Positions 1 through 7,178 of a DNA stretch of 10,208 bases are shown in pieces (positions within the stretch are counted from its first letter, which is position 1; every line of letters starts with the position of its first letter). Origin of the DNA: Flavobacteriales bacterium (GTDB lineage: Bacteria; Bacteroidota; Bacteroidia; Flavobacteriales_F; PHOS-HE28); contig JAGQVR010000095.1 in NCBI GenBank assembly GCA_020437875.1, forward strand, positions 1 to 10,208, given 5' to 3'. The notes below the pieces were generated by a model. It did not search any database. It worked only from the letters and a program-made list of their open reading frames with translations, and had not been told where the DNA came from. Position numbers and translations under genes: made by a program.

Positions 1-126
1 ATGAAGTGGGCCGGAACGCTTGAACTCCCCCCCGAGGCTTTCGAGGAGGACAGCAGGGGAGGTGCCGAATTGCGTAAGACCGAGTTCTACGCACGAATGA
101 AGAAGGCGGATCGGAAGCGAGCATGA
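1..126 (+). CDS. Antitoxin-like protein, C-terminal part (5' end probably outside window)
   Basis: Frame 1 is open from the first base and ends at TGA 124-126, giving 41 visible residues. An ATG sits at base 1, but it may be an internal Met, because antitoxins of PIN toxins in this phylum are usually 60-90 residues with an N-terminal DNA-binding part that is missing here. The visible part runs from a short hydrophobic/proline stretch (WAGTLELPPEAF) into a strongly basic tail (KKADRKRA). This resembles the toxin-wrapping C-terminus of small Bacteroidota antitoxins such as DUF6364-type proteins; that family match is an impression, not a search result. The stop overlaps the toxin ATG (ATGA, 123-126), the usual antitoxin-first, translationally coupled arrangement. 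The role as antitoxin is inferred mainly from this position. Confidence 0.55.
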   Translation: MKWAGTLELPPEAFEEDSRGGAELRKTEFYARMKKADRKRA

Positions 127-560
127 AGCGTTACTTCATTGACGCCAATATCATGCTCGATGCGCTGCTCCAGCGCGAGGGGCACGACCCGCAGGAAGCT
201 GTTCGCTTGCTTGCCATGGGTGAGAAACGCCAGGTCCGGCTGTTCACCACCTCCAACAGCATGGGGGTCGTACTGTATCATCTCCAACGTTCCGATGCTG
301 ACAAGAAAGGTCTGCGCTTGCGCAATGCACAGCGCATCATCATCGACCTGCTCGCCTGTGTGGAAGTGGTACCGGTGGATGCCGAGCACTTCCGCCAAAG
401 TGCCGCAAGCACCTTCGGCGATATCGAGGATGGTGCCCAGTATTTCGCAGTTGCAGCCGTAAGCGCCTTGGATGGCGTGGTGAGCCGGGATCCGGACTAT
501 GACGGGCATATCGGAACGAAGCGTATCACCGCCGCTCAAGCCCTGCGGGCGGTGAAGTGA
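123..560 (+). CDS. PIN-domain ribonuclease toxin, VapC-like
   Basis: This 145-residue protein fits the usual length of a single-domain VapC-type PIN toxin. The N-terminus, YFIDANIMLDALLQRE, has the first metal-binding Asp (D7) and the DxNxxLD pattern. The second acidic cluster, GDIEDGAQYFAVAA, gives D100, E102 and D103 leading into a helix, and SRDPDYDG supplies D123 after a beta strand. The ending (GTKRITAAQAL) matches the 'target position/leave at the end' segment common in PIN_3-like proteins of Bacteroidota. PIN toxins are Mg/Mn-dependent RNases that cut tRNA or other RNA to stop growth and are held inactive by the antitoxin. The classical mid-domain Glu is not obvious; around residues 42-48 the sequence is TTSNSMG, as in several PIN_3 relatives. 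The start at 123 is chosen because of the ATGA overlap with the upstream frame and because D7 then lies at the normal distance. Family confidence is high; the RNA target is unknown. Confidence 0.88.
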   Translation: MKRYFIDANIMLDALLQREGHDPQEAVRLLAMGEKRQVRLFTTSNSMGVVLYHLQRSDADKKGLRLRNAQRIIIDLLACVEVVPVDAEHFRQSAASTFGDIEDGAQYFAVAAVSALDGVVSRDPDYDGHIGTKRITAAQALRAVK

Positions 561-622
561 TGGGGAAGCAGGAGGAGCTGGCCCGGGAACAGGAACGCTA
601 TGGACGGGATGCATTCCACTAG
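560..622 (+). CDS. Doubtful 20-codon ORF coupled to the toxin gene
   Basis: An ATG at 560-562 overlaps the toxin stop (GTGATGG context) and opens a frame to TAG 620-622. It encodes a charged 20-residue peptide, MGKQEELAREQERYGRDAFH. The overlap mimics the antitoxin/toxin junction upstream. No family can be assigned to something this short. It may be the remnant of a longer third gene or simply chance. The bases from 623 to 680 hold no gene, only three scattered TGATC/GATCA motifs. Confidence 0.15.
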   Translation: MGKQEELAREQERYGRDAFH

Positions 623-680
623 CAGATCATGTCAATTTCTGATCATCTGATCGCTCACTCCACCACACCCACGCCGAAGG

Positions 681-2195
681 CTACGGCGCGGAAACCACCA
701 CCTTCCCACCCGCCAGCCACTTCGTCGCATCGCGCAGGTGCAGGTAATACAAGCCGCTGGGCAAGCCGCTCACATCCAATTGGCCGCGCAACTCGGTCGT
801 GTTCGTAGGGACTTGCGCACGCAGCACCTCCTTGCCTTGTGCATCTAGCAGCAGGGCTTGCACCGCGCCCTCCAGCCGGTATCCCTCGGGAAGCGCAAGG
901 CTCACCTGCACCCGTTCATTGGCCGGGTTGGGGCTCACCTTCAAGGCGCTTTGCAATTGGCTCTCGAACTCCTGCACACCCACCGTGTGGCAGCCGGGTA
1001 CCAAGCAGCCCATGCTATCCAGCTTGACCAGCCAAAGGCGATGCGAGTTGGGTGGGGCAGGGCCGTTCGTTTCGCCCGTGAGGATGAAGCCGCCATCACT
1101 GGTGGGTTTCACGTCATAGAATTCTTGCGGATAACCCACCGGAATGCCGCTGTAATGCGAATAAAAACGCGACCAGGTCTCGTTCCCCTCCGCATCGAAC
1201 TTGTACAACATGCCCTTGTCGAAGAGATCCAAGACCGTATTCCTGATGGTACCGCAAATGATCAAGCTTCCATCGGACTGTTGATAGCCGTTCAAGAACG
1301 AACAGACCCTTGTCTCCGAATCGGCGAAGATGATCTGGTCGCGTACCCAGACTTCGGTGCCATCTGAGGCATATTTGACCATCAGCGCACCGGAAAAGTC
1401 ATCTTCATTATTCGCTTTTCCAAAGGCCACCACGCAACCATCATTCGTAAGGGTTAATCCTCCATAACCTGATCCAGCAGGTCTTGCACGCCACCAGATC
1501 ACCTCGCCCTCGGGTGTACACTTCAACAGGTAGCTCCTGAACTGGAATTGTGGGATCGCAGTTGATGTGTAACCCGCCATGAGCAAATTCCCCTCCTCAT
1601 CCTCCACCACGCTCATGGGGTAGAAGGCGGGCTCGCCGAAATTCACGAAATGGATCGAATCACCCTGGGAGGTAACCCGGAACATGAAAGCGCCACGCGG
1701 TGGATAGTGTAGGCCGACCATCACAATGTCGCCATTGGCCGTCTCGATGCACTTGCGGATGGCCAGCGTCGTATCCGCCGAAAGGTAGCGCGTCCAAATG
1801 GTGTCGCCTTGGGCATCGTACCGGAACAAATACAGGCTGTCGATCGATATGCCATTCCCAAAATCGACCACACCACTCACATATCCTCCCATCGCACTCT
1901 TCGCCACCGGGCCGAAGGCCCCTGAATCGGTGAGCCGATGTGAACCGAAGGTCAGCACCTGCTGTAGCCCGCCATCCTGATCGAACAGAAAACTGCGTTG
2001 ATCCTGCACTGTTCCGGTACCATCACCGCCTGTGCCAAAAGCCAGGTAGCCGCTATCCGTTTCGAAGACGGACGTCGCCAACAGGAAGCTGTTCACGGTA
2101 TTGAACTGCACCGTATCGAAGGTGACTACCTGGCCTTGCACCAAGTGGTGCAAGGCCAGGCTCATCATCAGGTAGGTCCAATGGGACAGCTTCAT
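681..2195 (-). CDS. Secreted propeller-type protein with T9SS type A sorting domain (504 aa, copy 2)
   Basis: The protein has an N-terminal signal peptide (about residues 1-21, MKLSHWTYLMMSLALHHLVQG, then QVV). From about 30 to 400 it carries repeated 40-60-residue units with hallmarks such as GDTIWTRY, GEVIWWRA, GTEVWVRD, GNETWSRF and SDGGFILTGE, as expected for beta-propeller blades of the kind often found in Bacteroidota secreted proteins. A linker with two Cys (GCLVPGCHTVG) precedes the sorting domain at about 416-504 (KVSPNPANE, then LPSGLYYLHL, ending GGKVVVSAP). The sorting domain directs export through the type IX system and anchoring or release at the cell surface. No catalytic residues are recognisable, so a binding, adhesion or structural role is only inferred. 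It is exactly as long as the paralogue at 2750-4264 and shares its linker and tail. The ATG lies 3 bp after the stop of the truncated upstream remnant, so it is probably co-transcribed with it. Confidence 0.9.
   Translation of the reverse strand: MKLSHWTYLMMSLALHHLVQGQVVTFDTVQFNTVNSFLLATSVFETDSGYLAFGTGGDGTGTVQDQRSFLFDQDGGLQQVLTFGSHRLTDSGAFGPVAKSAMGGYVSGVVDFGNGISIDSLYLFRYDAQGDTIWTRYLSADTTLAIRKCIETANGDIVMVGLHYPPRGAFMFRVTSQGDSIHFVNFGEPAFYPMSVVEDEEGNLLMAGYTSTAIPQFQFRSYLLKCTPEGEVIWWRARPAGSGYGGLTLTNDGCVVAFGKANNEDDFSGALMVKYASDGTEVWVRDQIIFADSETRVCSFLNGYQQSDGSLIICGTIRNTVLDLFDKGMLYKFDAEGNETWSRFYSHYSGIPVGYPQEFYDVKPTSDGGFILTGETNGPAPPNSHRLWLVKLDSMGCLVPGCHTVGVQEFESQLQSALKVSPNPANERVQVSLALPEGYRLEGAVQALLLDAQGKEVLRAQVPTNTTELRGQLDVSGLPSGLYYLHLRDATKWLAGGKVVVSAP
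2129..2160. repeat. Perfect 14-bp inverted repeat inside the signal-peptide coding region
   Basis: The arms at 2129-2142 (CCTGGCCTTGCACC) and 2147-2160 (GGTGCAAGGCCAGG) are exact reverse complements separated by AAGT. They lie within codons about 12-23 of the minus-strand 504-aa gene, covering the end of the signal peptide (LALHHLVQGQ). In mRNA this would form a GC-rich hairpin 35-67 nt after the start codon. No T-tract follows, so it does not look like a terminator. Whether it has a function is unknown. Confidence 0.7.
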
Positions 2196-2198
2196 GCA

Positions 2199-2651
2199 CT
2201 ATCGTTGAACCGTGAGTTTGGTGGAAAAGCTGGTGCCAGCCACCGTGAGCAGGTACAAGCCTGCTGGCAGCTCACGCGTGTTGAGGTCCAGCACGCCTTG
2301 GTTCTGCAAAATCACCGTACGCACAAGTTCGTCTTTCGCATCCATGATCAGCAGCGCAGTTCCATCCAGATGGGACGGGTAAGTTACGAAGGTGTTGGCG
2401 TTGCTGGGGTTCGGGAAACAGGCGATGGCGGGTTCTGTGGAGGCATCGGCTGGCTCATAGCTGGCAGCCGCACGGCGGTTCTTGGTGTGTACCGGAAAGC
2501 GTACAGGGGGTAGTGGCACTTCCTCCTCCAATGCGGTAAGGATGCTCCAAGCCCAGGCCGCGCCTGTGCGGCCGCTCAAGGCATGTGTGCGCAGCTGATC
2601 CCGGTCGCTCTGTCCGAGGCCGACCCACTCGCCGCCCGTGGCCTGGTGCAT
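2199..2651 (-). pseudogene. C-terminal remnant of a second long T9SS protein
   Basis: The 150 residues from the ATG at 2651 align end to end with about residues 797-950 of the 950-codon frame at 4326-7178. HQATGGEW pairs with QQQVGDDW, DRDQLRTHAL with QRARLEQLA, GAAWAWSI with GSAYAWAI, LPPVRFP with LPLLPLP, and both have a PNP-type sorting domain ending in KLTVQR or KVTLQH. There is no signal peptide, so a product starting here could not be exported. The frame stays open upstream to 2711, and family-like sequence (roughly LHRPNLLA) precedes the Met, so this Met is probably internal. It then meets an in-frame TAG at 2712-2714, only 36 bp from the end of the neighbouring 504-aa gene. I read it as the 3' end of a deleted paralogue of the long gene. 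Automatic annotation would call it a 150-aa sorting-domain protein. Confidence 0.75.
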
Positions 2652-2749
2652 GGCCAGAAGATTAGGCCTGTGCAGGGTCTTCCACAGGAGACCTGCACCT
2701 CGAAGACGAAGCTAACCAGACCGATGGTTCGCCGATTACCGTTCCTTGT

Positions 2750-4264
2750 TCACTCCACCACCACCTTCGCCCCGGCGACCCAACGCGTATCATCAGCGAT
2801 GTGCAGGTAGTAGAGACCCGTGGGCAAGTTGCTGGTGGAAAGTTGACCAGCAACGCCGGATAGCGACTCTGCATGCACCTGTCTGCCCAATGCATCCAGC
2901 ACCACGAGGCGTAATGGCCCTTTGGTCGCAAAGCCTTCCGGTGGCTCGAAACGCACGCGCAGTGTACCGCCCTTTGCGACCGGATTGGGCGATACTTTCA
3001 ACGCATCGCTCAACCCAAGCACCACCTCTTCGATACCCACGGTATGACAGCCGGGCACCAGGCAGCCGTGCTCATCCAGTTTCAGCAGCCAGTTGCTCTG
3101 CATGTAGGGGAGCGGGTCGGTGATGCCCTGCCTGGTCATGCCGCACATGACAAGGCCACCATCGCTCGTGTTGCGCACGGAATAGATGAAACTCTCCGCA
3201 TCGTTCGACGAGTAATACCAGTACCGTCGCATCCAGAGCGAATCGAGGTTCTCGTCCAACTCCCACAAGAGCATGACCGCATCGGGGAATTCGTACTGGA
3301 ACATCGAACCGACCATCCACGAATGTCCATCGCCTTTTTCCAAGATATTCCTCGCGGCCGCGTGACGATTGTAGAAATAATCCCGCCTTTCAACCATGGT
3401 TCCGGAAGGGGTGTATTCATAGAGCGATGCCCAGCGATCCAGGGCACTCCACAACGGATCCGGATTCCAACTACCCGGAACCAGCACATTACCAGTGTTG
3501 TCGATCAAGGCACGCTCACCACTAGTCAACGAATACAATCCATGATATCTCGACCATTGCACCATTCCGAGGCTATCGGTGCGGATCACCACCGCTTTGT
3601 CCAAGTTGCCATTACGCGTGCCGCCAAGGACGAAGCCACCATCTTCCAGTTGGATGGCATTATTGATCGTATTCGTATTCGTGTAGAGCTTCTCCCAAAG
3701 GATGGACCCCGTACTGTCCAAGCGTGTGATACAGCCGGTATTGATCGGATCACTGCACCAGCCGCAGTGCAGGAAGCCACCGTCGGACAGGGCGACCAAT
3801 TGACGGGTCCCATGGTTTCCTTCGATCGCTGCGCTATCCGATTTCATGAATCGCGTGCGGATGGTATCTCCTTCTGGATTCCACCAATACAGATAGGTCA
3901 CCTTGGGGGCATCGCCCCCATACTCGGTCATCGCCGCAACGAAGCGATCATCCGATATCCTAGCGATGGGATCCATGACCCCCGGTTGCGCGTTTCGCAC
4001 TCTTCGATGCTCCTTAAGCCATTGGAAGTTCCCATCCAGGTCGTGCTTGATAGCATGCACTGCCCCAACCGTGCTATCCAAGGACCACCCGTAGCTGAAG
4101 ACCAGATAACCATCAGATAGTTCATTCACGGATACTGCACCATTGTATGACATTGTGCTCGGATGATGCTGCACGACATTGAAGGTGGTTTGCGCATACA
4201 CTTCAACACCTACCAAGAGCAGAGCGAGGTAGCCTTGTAGTACGCGTAGACGTGTCCGAGCCAT
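2750..4264 (-). CDS. Secreted propeller-type protein with T9SS type A sorting domain (504 aa, copy 1)
   Basis: The frame is open from 4372, but the first 36 codons run through a terminator hairpin and are not protein-like. The ATG at 4262-4264 gives a clean signal peptide (MARTRLRVLQ, then GYLALLLVGVEVYA, cleavage near residue 24) and a length of 504 aa, identical to the paralogue at 681-2195. Residues about 30-405 contain repeated blades (DGNFQWLKE, GSILWEKLY, GMVQWSRYH, DGGFVLGGT, SDGGLVMCG), consistent with a beta-propeller. GCLVPGCHTVG follows, then the sorting domain at about 420-504 (KVSPNPVAK, LPTGLYYLHI, ending GAKVVVE). The product is expected to be exported through T9SS to the surface or medium; its ligand is unknown. 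It lies 61 bp downstream of the long gene, behind a strong hairpin, so its expression may be lower than, or separate from, that of the long gene. Together with the long gene it forms the apparently duplicated cassette. Confidence 0.9.
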   Translation of the reverse strand: MARTRLRVLQGYLALLLVGVEVYAQTTFNVVQHHPSTMSYNGAVSVNELSDGYLVFSYGWSLDSTVGAVHAIKHDLDGNFQWLKEHRRVRNAQPGVMDPIARISDDRFVAAMTEYGGDAPKVTYLYWWNPEGDTIRTRFMKSDSAAIEGNHGTRQLVALSDGGFLHCGWCSDPINTGCITRLDSTGSILWEKLYTNTNTINNAIQLEDGGFVLGGTRNGNLDKAVVIRTDSLGMVQWSRYHGLYSLTSGERALIDNTGNVLVPGSWNPDPLWSALDRWASLYEYTPSGTMVERRDYFYNRHAAARNILEKGDGHSWMVGSMFQYEFPDAVMLLWELDENLDSLWMRRYWYYSSNDAESFIYSVRNTSDGGLVMCGMTRQGITDPLPYMQSNWLLKLDEHGCLVPGCHTVGIEEVVLGLSDALKVSPNPVAKGGTLRVRFEPPEGFATKGPLRLVVLDALGRQVHAESLSGVAGQLSTSNLPTGLYYLHIADDTRWVAGAKVVVE

Positions 4265-4289
4265 CTGGCAGAAAGTAATTGCAAGATAA

Positions 4290-4320
4290 GCGAGCCGGAG
4301 GTCACATACCTCCGGCTCGC
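4290..4320 (-). terminator. Strong hairpin after the long T9SS gene, likely terminator or attenuator
   Basis: The arms at 4290-4302 (GCGAGCCGGAGGT) and 4308-4320 (ACCTCCGGCTCGC) are perfectly complementary over 13 bp with a 5-nt loop (CACAT on plus). The hairpin begins 5 nt after the TGA of the minus-strand long gene (4326-4328). On the minus strand it is followed by TTATCTTGCAATTACTTTC, which is T-rich but not a clean T-run. It should end or reduce transcription before the 504-aa gene starting at 4264. Confidence 0.75.
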
Positions 4321-4325
4321 CTGAA

Positions 4326-7178
4326 TCAATGTTGCAGCGTGACCTTGGTGGCGCCGAGTTTGAAGTCCCCAACGAAGAGTTCGATCACGTAGAGGCCATT
4401 GGCCTGTCCGCTCAGGTCCAGTTCCAGCAATTGCTGGTTGGCGCCCACGGGCAGGGTACGGATCAAACGGCCCGTGGGGTCGGAGAGGTGCAGGCGCGAA
4501 GCCTCATCCACACCGCTGCCGATCACCACCATGCTGCGGCCTGTGGTGGGGTTCGGGTGGGCTTGCACCATCTGTAGTTCCACCGTTCCGGTGTTCGTGT
4601 GCCGGGTGGCTTGGTAGCGCTTGGTCGCTGCCGGCAAGGGCAGCAAAGGCAGCTCCGTGGTCTCGCCCAGGTGGTAGCGGATGGCCCAGGCATACGCTGA
4701 TCCGGGATCCTTTTTGTCCGCCAGCTGCTCCAGGCGCGCCCGCTGGCCTGCATCGGCCTGTTGCCAGTCGTCCCCGACCTGCTGCTGCATGTCCACCAGT
4801 TCACGTAGCACATCCTGACCAGGGTCGCGTGCGGCGAGCAAGCTGTCCAACCAGGCGGTGGCCGTGTGGTGGTCGCCCTCTGTCATGGCGATCTGTGCCA
4901 GGCCGTAGTAATCGCCGCCATCGGGTGCGTAGGCCAGTAGGGCACCGAGCGAATCGGTAGGGGAGGCCAGGGTGGAGTCCGCCAGCAGCTCGTCCAGCGC
5001 CAGCACGAGGTAGTGGGCTTTCTCCGAACTGCGTTGCGTCAACTCCTGCTGCAGGAGATCCTTCACCGTGGGACCGTTGCCTGCAGTGCGCACGATGGTC
5101 AACATGTAGGCGTTCAGGAGTTCACTGCGCTCCAAAGCCTCCATGACGCGTGGGCTCAACTTGGCATTGCCCAGCATCACCTGGGTGATGTGCCAGGGTT
5201 CCATGGGCTCCTCCCGGTAGATCACTTCCAGCAGGATGGCATCGCTCAAGGGGCAACGCGCCAGGAGGTAGTCCCGCAGGGTGTGGCTGGGCAGTACCGG
5301 GTCGCGCTGCTTGATGGCCTCTTCGATGTCCACCTTTTCACCGGTATCCACCGATCCGTTGAAGTTCGCTTTCACGCTGAGCAACTGCGCCGAAGCCAAT
5401 CGGTAGCCGCTTACCCCGCCGCCACCGCCGATGTCCGGCAGGTATCCGTTCCCACAGGCTACAGATTTGGTGAACTCATCCGCATCAGGTACCACGAGAT
5501 CGTTGAAATAATCACTGTCATCGTGCGGGTCGCACTCGGTCACGTCGTGCCGGATGTAGTTGAAGAAAGGAGCGTTGGCACCCTGCGGCTGCACCGTGGA
5601 GATGCTGATGCCCGGGATACCACCATTGAAGAAACGGTTGGCCGCGAGTTGGGATTCCGTTTCAAATCCATTCCAATCCCCCTGCGCCGCGTCGATGTAG
5701 GTATTGTCACCGAGCAGGTGTTCGTAGCCGCAATCGGTGTAGTCGCTACAGAACAGTTTAAGGCCGGCGTACTCCTGGCCGGTGTTCGGGTCGTAGCCTT
5801 TCTGGCGGTCGTTGGTGTAGGTGCCGGCGGCCAGGCCGGTGAAATTGTTGTTGTAAATGCGGTTGGCGTCGCGTACGTCACCGCGTATCAGCAAGCCTAC
5901 GTTCATGTTGGTGAGGCCGCCACCTTGGAAGTCGTTCTCCTCGATGAGGTAGTGGGAGCTGCCGTGCAGGATGAGCCCGGTGGGTGGATAGTCCGAACCT
6001 GCGCTGGGCGGCACGATGAAATGCGAACGGCTCACCTCGGGTCCGCTGGTGCAATATTGCATCTGCGCCCCTACATAGTTGTTCCGGAACCAGGAGCGGC
6101 GCACGTTCGCTTTGCGTACTGGCCCGGTGGCGGCGACCACACCTGCGGTGAGCCCTTGGAACAAGCTGGCATCCTCGACCTCGGAACCCTCCACATCGAA
6201 ACCGGCGGCGAAACCGAAAATGCCCCAGCCCCGATCGAACGGAACGAAGGACGACGACGCATTGTTCAGGAAATCGCATTGGAGAAAGCGAACGCCCTGA
6301 ACATCGTACAGGTCCGCGTGATAGCGCGGTACGTTCATTCCGAAGTCCGGCCAATCGCTATTGGTCTCGAAGGTGCAATTGGAGAATTGACACAAGTTGG
6401 ATAGCACGGCACCGGCACTGTTCATGCGCTGATACCGTTCGATCCTGGTCCCGACGAGGCAGTTGCGCAGGGTGGAGTTCGTTGCGCGGAAGACGCCGCC
6501 GAAATGTGTTCCGGTCGCAAGGCCTGGCGCCACCTCGCGTGCGCACCAAACACCGATCTCCGCGTTCTCGATGGTGCTGACGTCCATTTGGAGCCAGCCT
6601 TGACGTCCATCGACAGGAGAGCCACTTTGTGTTTGCACAGGGTTGCTGGTGTTGCCCTCCACGCGGATACCTGGCCAGCGCTTGTTCAGGCAAGTGAGAC
6701 TCGTGAAGGTGGTGTTATTGCTGACCAGCTTGCCGCCCCGCTCCACCACCACTTTCGCGTCGGGCGCGAAGCGCATGTTCAAGTGGTTCAGGTACAGGCT
6801 GGCACCGGGTTTCACTACGAGGTCGCAGGTGAAGATCAGCTCCTGCTGGTCGCCATAAGGGTTCGTCTCATCGGTCCAGACTCCGTAACCCAGTTGTTCG
6901 TGCTTGCCGACCACACCACTGCCATGGGTGCCCAGGAAAACGCAGCAATTTTCGCGGTTGGCGGCACTTAGGTAACGATCGGCCGCAACACCAACGTTGA
7001 TGAACCGGGGCTTGATATGACCGGAGTTGCCAAGGTTGTTGAAGCTGGTGGCCTGAATGCCATCGAATACATCAGCCTCGAATTCGAGAACGTTCGGATC
7101 CTGTATGCCCACCAGAGCGCCCACTGTTGTACCACCGGGCAGATAGATAGCGTTGCGTGGGGGGGGCTGGTTCATCAT
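4326..7178 (-). CDS. Parallel beta-helix protein with T9SS sorting domain: 3' frame of a split long gene
   Basis: This is the downstream 950-codon part of a gene that appears to begin at 8511. Residues about 118-175 carry the typical Bacteroidota beta-helix entry (VVKPGASLYL, KVVVERGGKLVSNN, RWPGIRVEGN). Right-handed parallel beta-helix-like repeats rich in N, G and F follow to about 570 (LRNCLVGTRI, FSNCTFETNS, IYNNNFTG, LIEENDFQGG). A mostly alpha-helical region fills about 615-845 (LRDYLLARCPLSDAILLEVI, VMEALERSELL, GSAYAWAIRY). The sorting domain is at about 872-950 (AHPNPTTGR, NGLYVIELF, ATKVTLQH). There is no signal peptide, and a stop (TGA) lies just before the first Met codons, so alone it could not be exported. 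The frame joins the upstream 7072-8511 frame at the 8-C run 7159-7166; with one C fewer the two give one protein of 1394 aa. The role is probably a large surface or secreted adhesin-like protein; no polysaccharide lyase active site was recognised. Confidence 0.85.
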   Translation of the reverse strand: MMNQPPPRNAIYLPGGTTVGALVGIQDPNVLEFEADVFDGIQATSFNNLGNSGHIKPRFINVGVAADRYLSAANRENCCVFLGTHGSGVVGKHEQLGYGVWTDETNPYGDQQELIFTCDLVVKPGASLYLNHLNMRFAPDAKVVVERGGKLVSNNTTFTSLTCLNKRWPGIRVEGNTSNPVQTQSGSPVDGRQGWLQMDVSTIENAEIGVWCAREVAPGLATGTHFGGVFRATNSTLRNCLVGTRIERYQRMNSAGAVLSNLCQFSNCTFETNSDWPDFGMNVPRYHADLYDVQGVRFLQCDFLNNASSSFVPFDRGWGIFGFAAGFDVEGSEVEDASLFQGLTAGVVAATGPVRKANVRRSWFRNNYVGAQMQYCTSGPEVSRSHFIVPPSAGSDYPPTGLILHGSSHYLIEENDFQGGGLTNMNVGLLIRGDVRDANRIYNNNFTGLAAGTYTNDRQKGYDPNTGQEYAGLKLFCSDYTDCGYEHLLGDNTYIDAAQGDWNGFETESQLAANRFFNGGIPGISISTVQPQGANAPFFNYIRHDVTECDPHDDSDYFNDLVVPDADEFTKSVACGNGYLPDIGGGGGVSGYRLASAQLLSVKANFNGSVDTGEKVDIEEAIKQRDPVLPSHTLRDYLLARCPLSDAILLEVIYREEPMEPWHITQVMLGNAKLSPRVMEALERSELLNAYMLTIVRTAGNGPTVKDLLQQELTQRSSEKAHYLVLALDELLADSTLASPTDSLGALLAYAPDGGDYYGLAQIAMTEGDHHTATAWLDSLLAARDPGQDVLRELVDMQQQVGDDWQQADAGQRARLEQLADKKDPGSAYAWAIRYHLGETTELPLLPLPAATKRYQATRHTNTGTVELQMVQAHPNPTTGRSMVVIGSGVDEASRLHLSDPTGRLIRTLPVGANQQLLELDLSGQANGLYVIELFVGDFKLGATKVTLQH

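Noticed and set aside
672..688. Short inverted repeat CGCCG-N7-CGGCG over the stop of the last T9SS gene
   Set aside because: There are only 5 bp of stem and no T-run afterwards on the minus strand, so it is not good enough to call a terminator.
3044..4120. 358-codon plus-strand open frame
   Set aside because: It is antisense to the 504-aa T9SS gene, which has a signal peptide, blades and sorting tail. The plus frame shows no protein family features.
4265..4372. 36-codon N-terminal extension of the 504-aa protein (start at 4372)
   Set aside because: It would run through the terminator hairpin and overlap the end of the long gene. The ATG at 4264 gives a normal signal peptide and the same length as the paralogue.
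5013..6404. 463-codon plus-strand open frame
   Set aside because: It lies wholly opposite the beta-helix gene. It has no recognisable domain, signal or start context, and the minus frame has clear family motifs. It is an antisense shadow of high-GC coding DNA.
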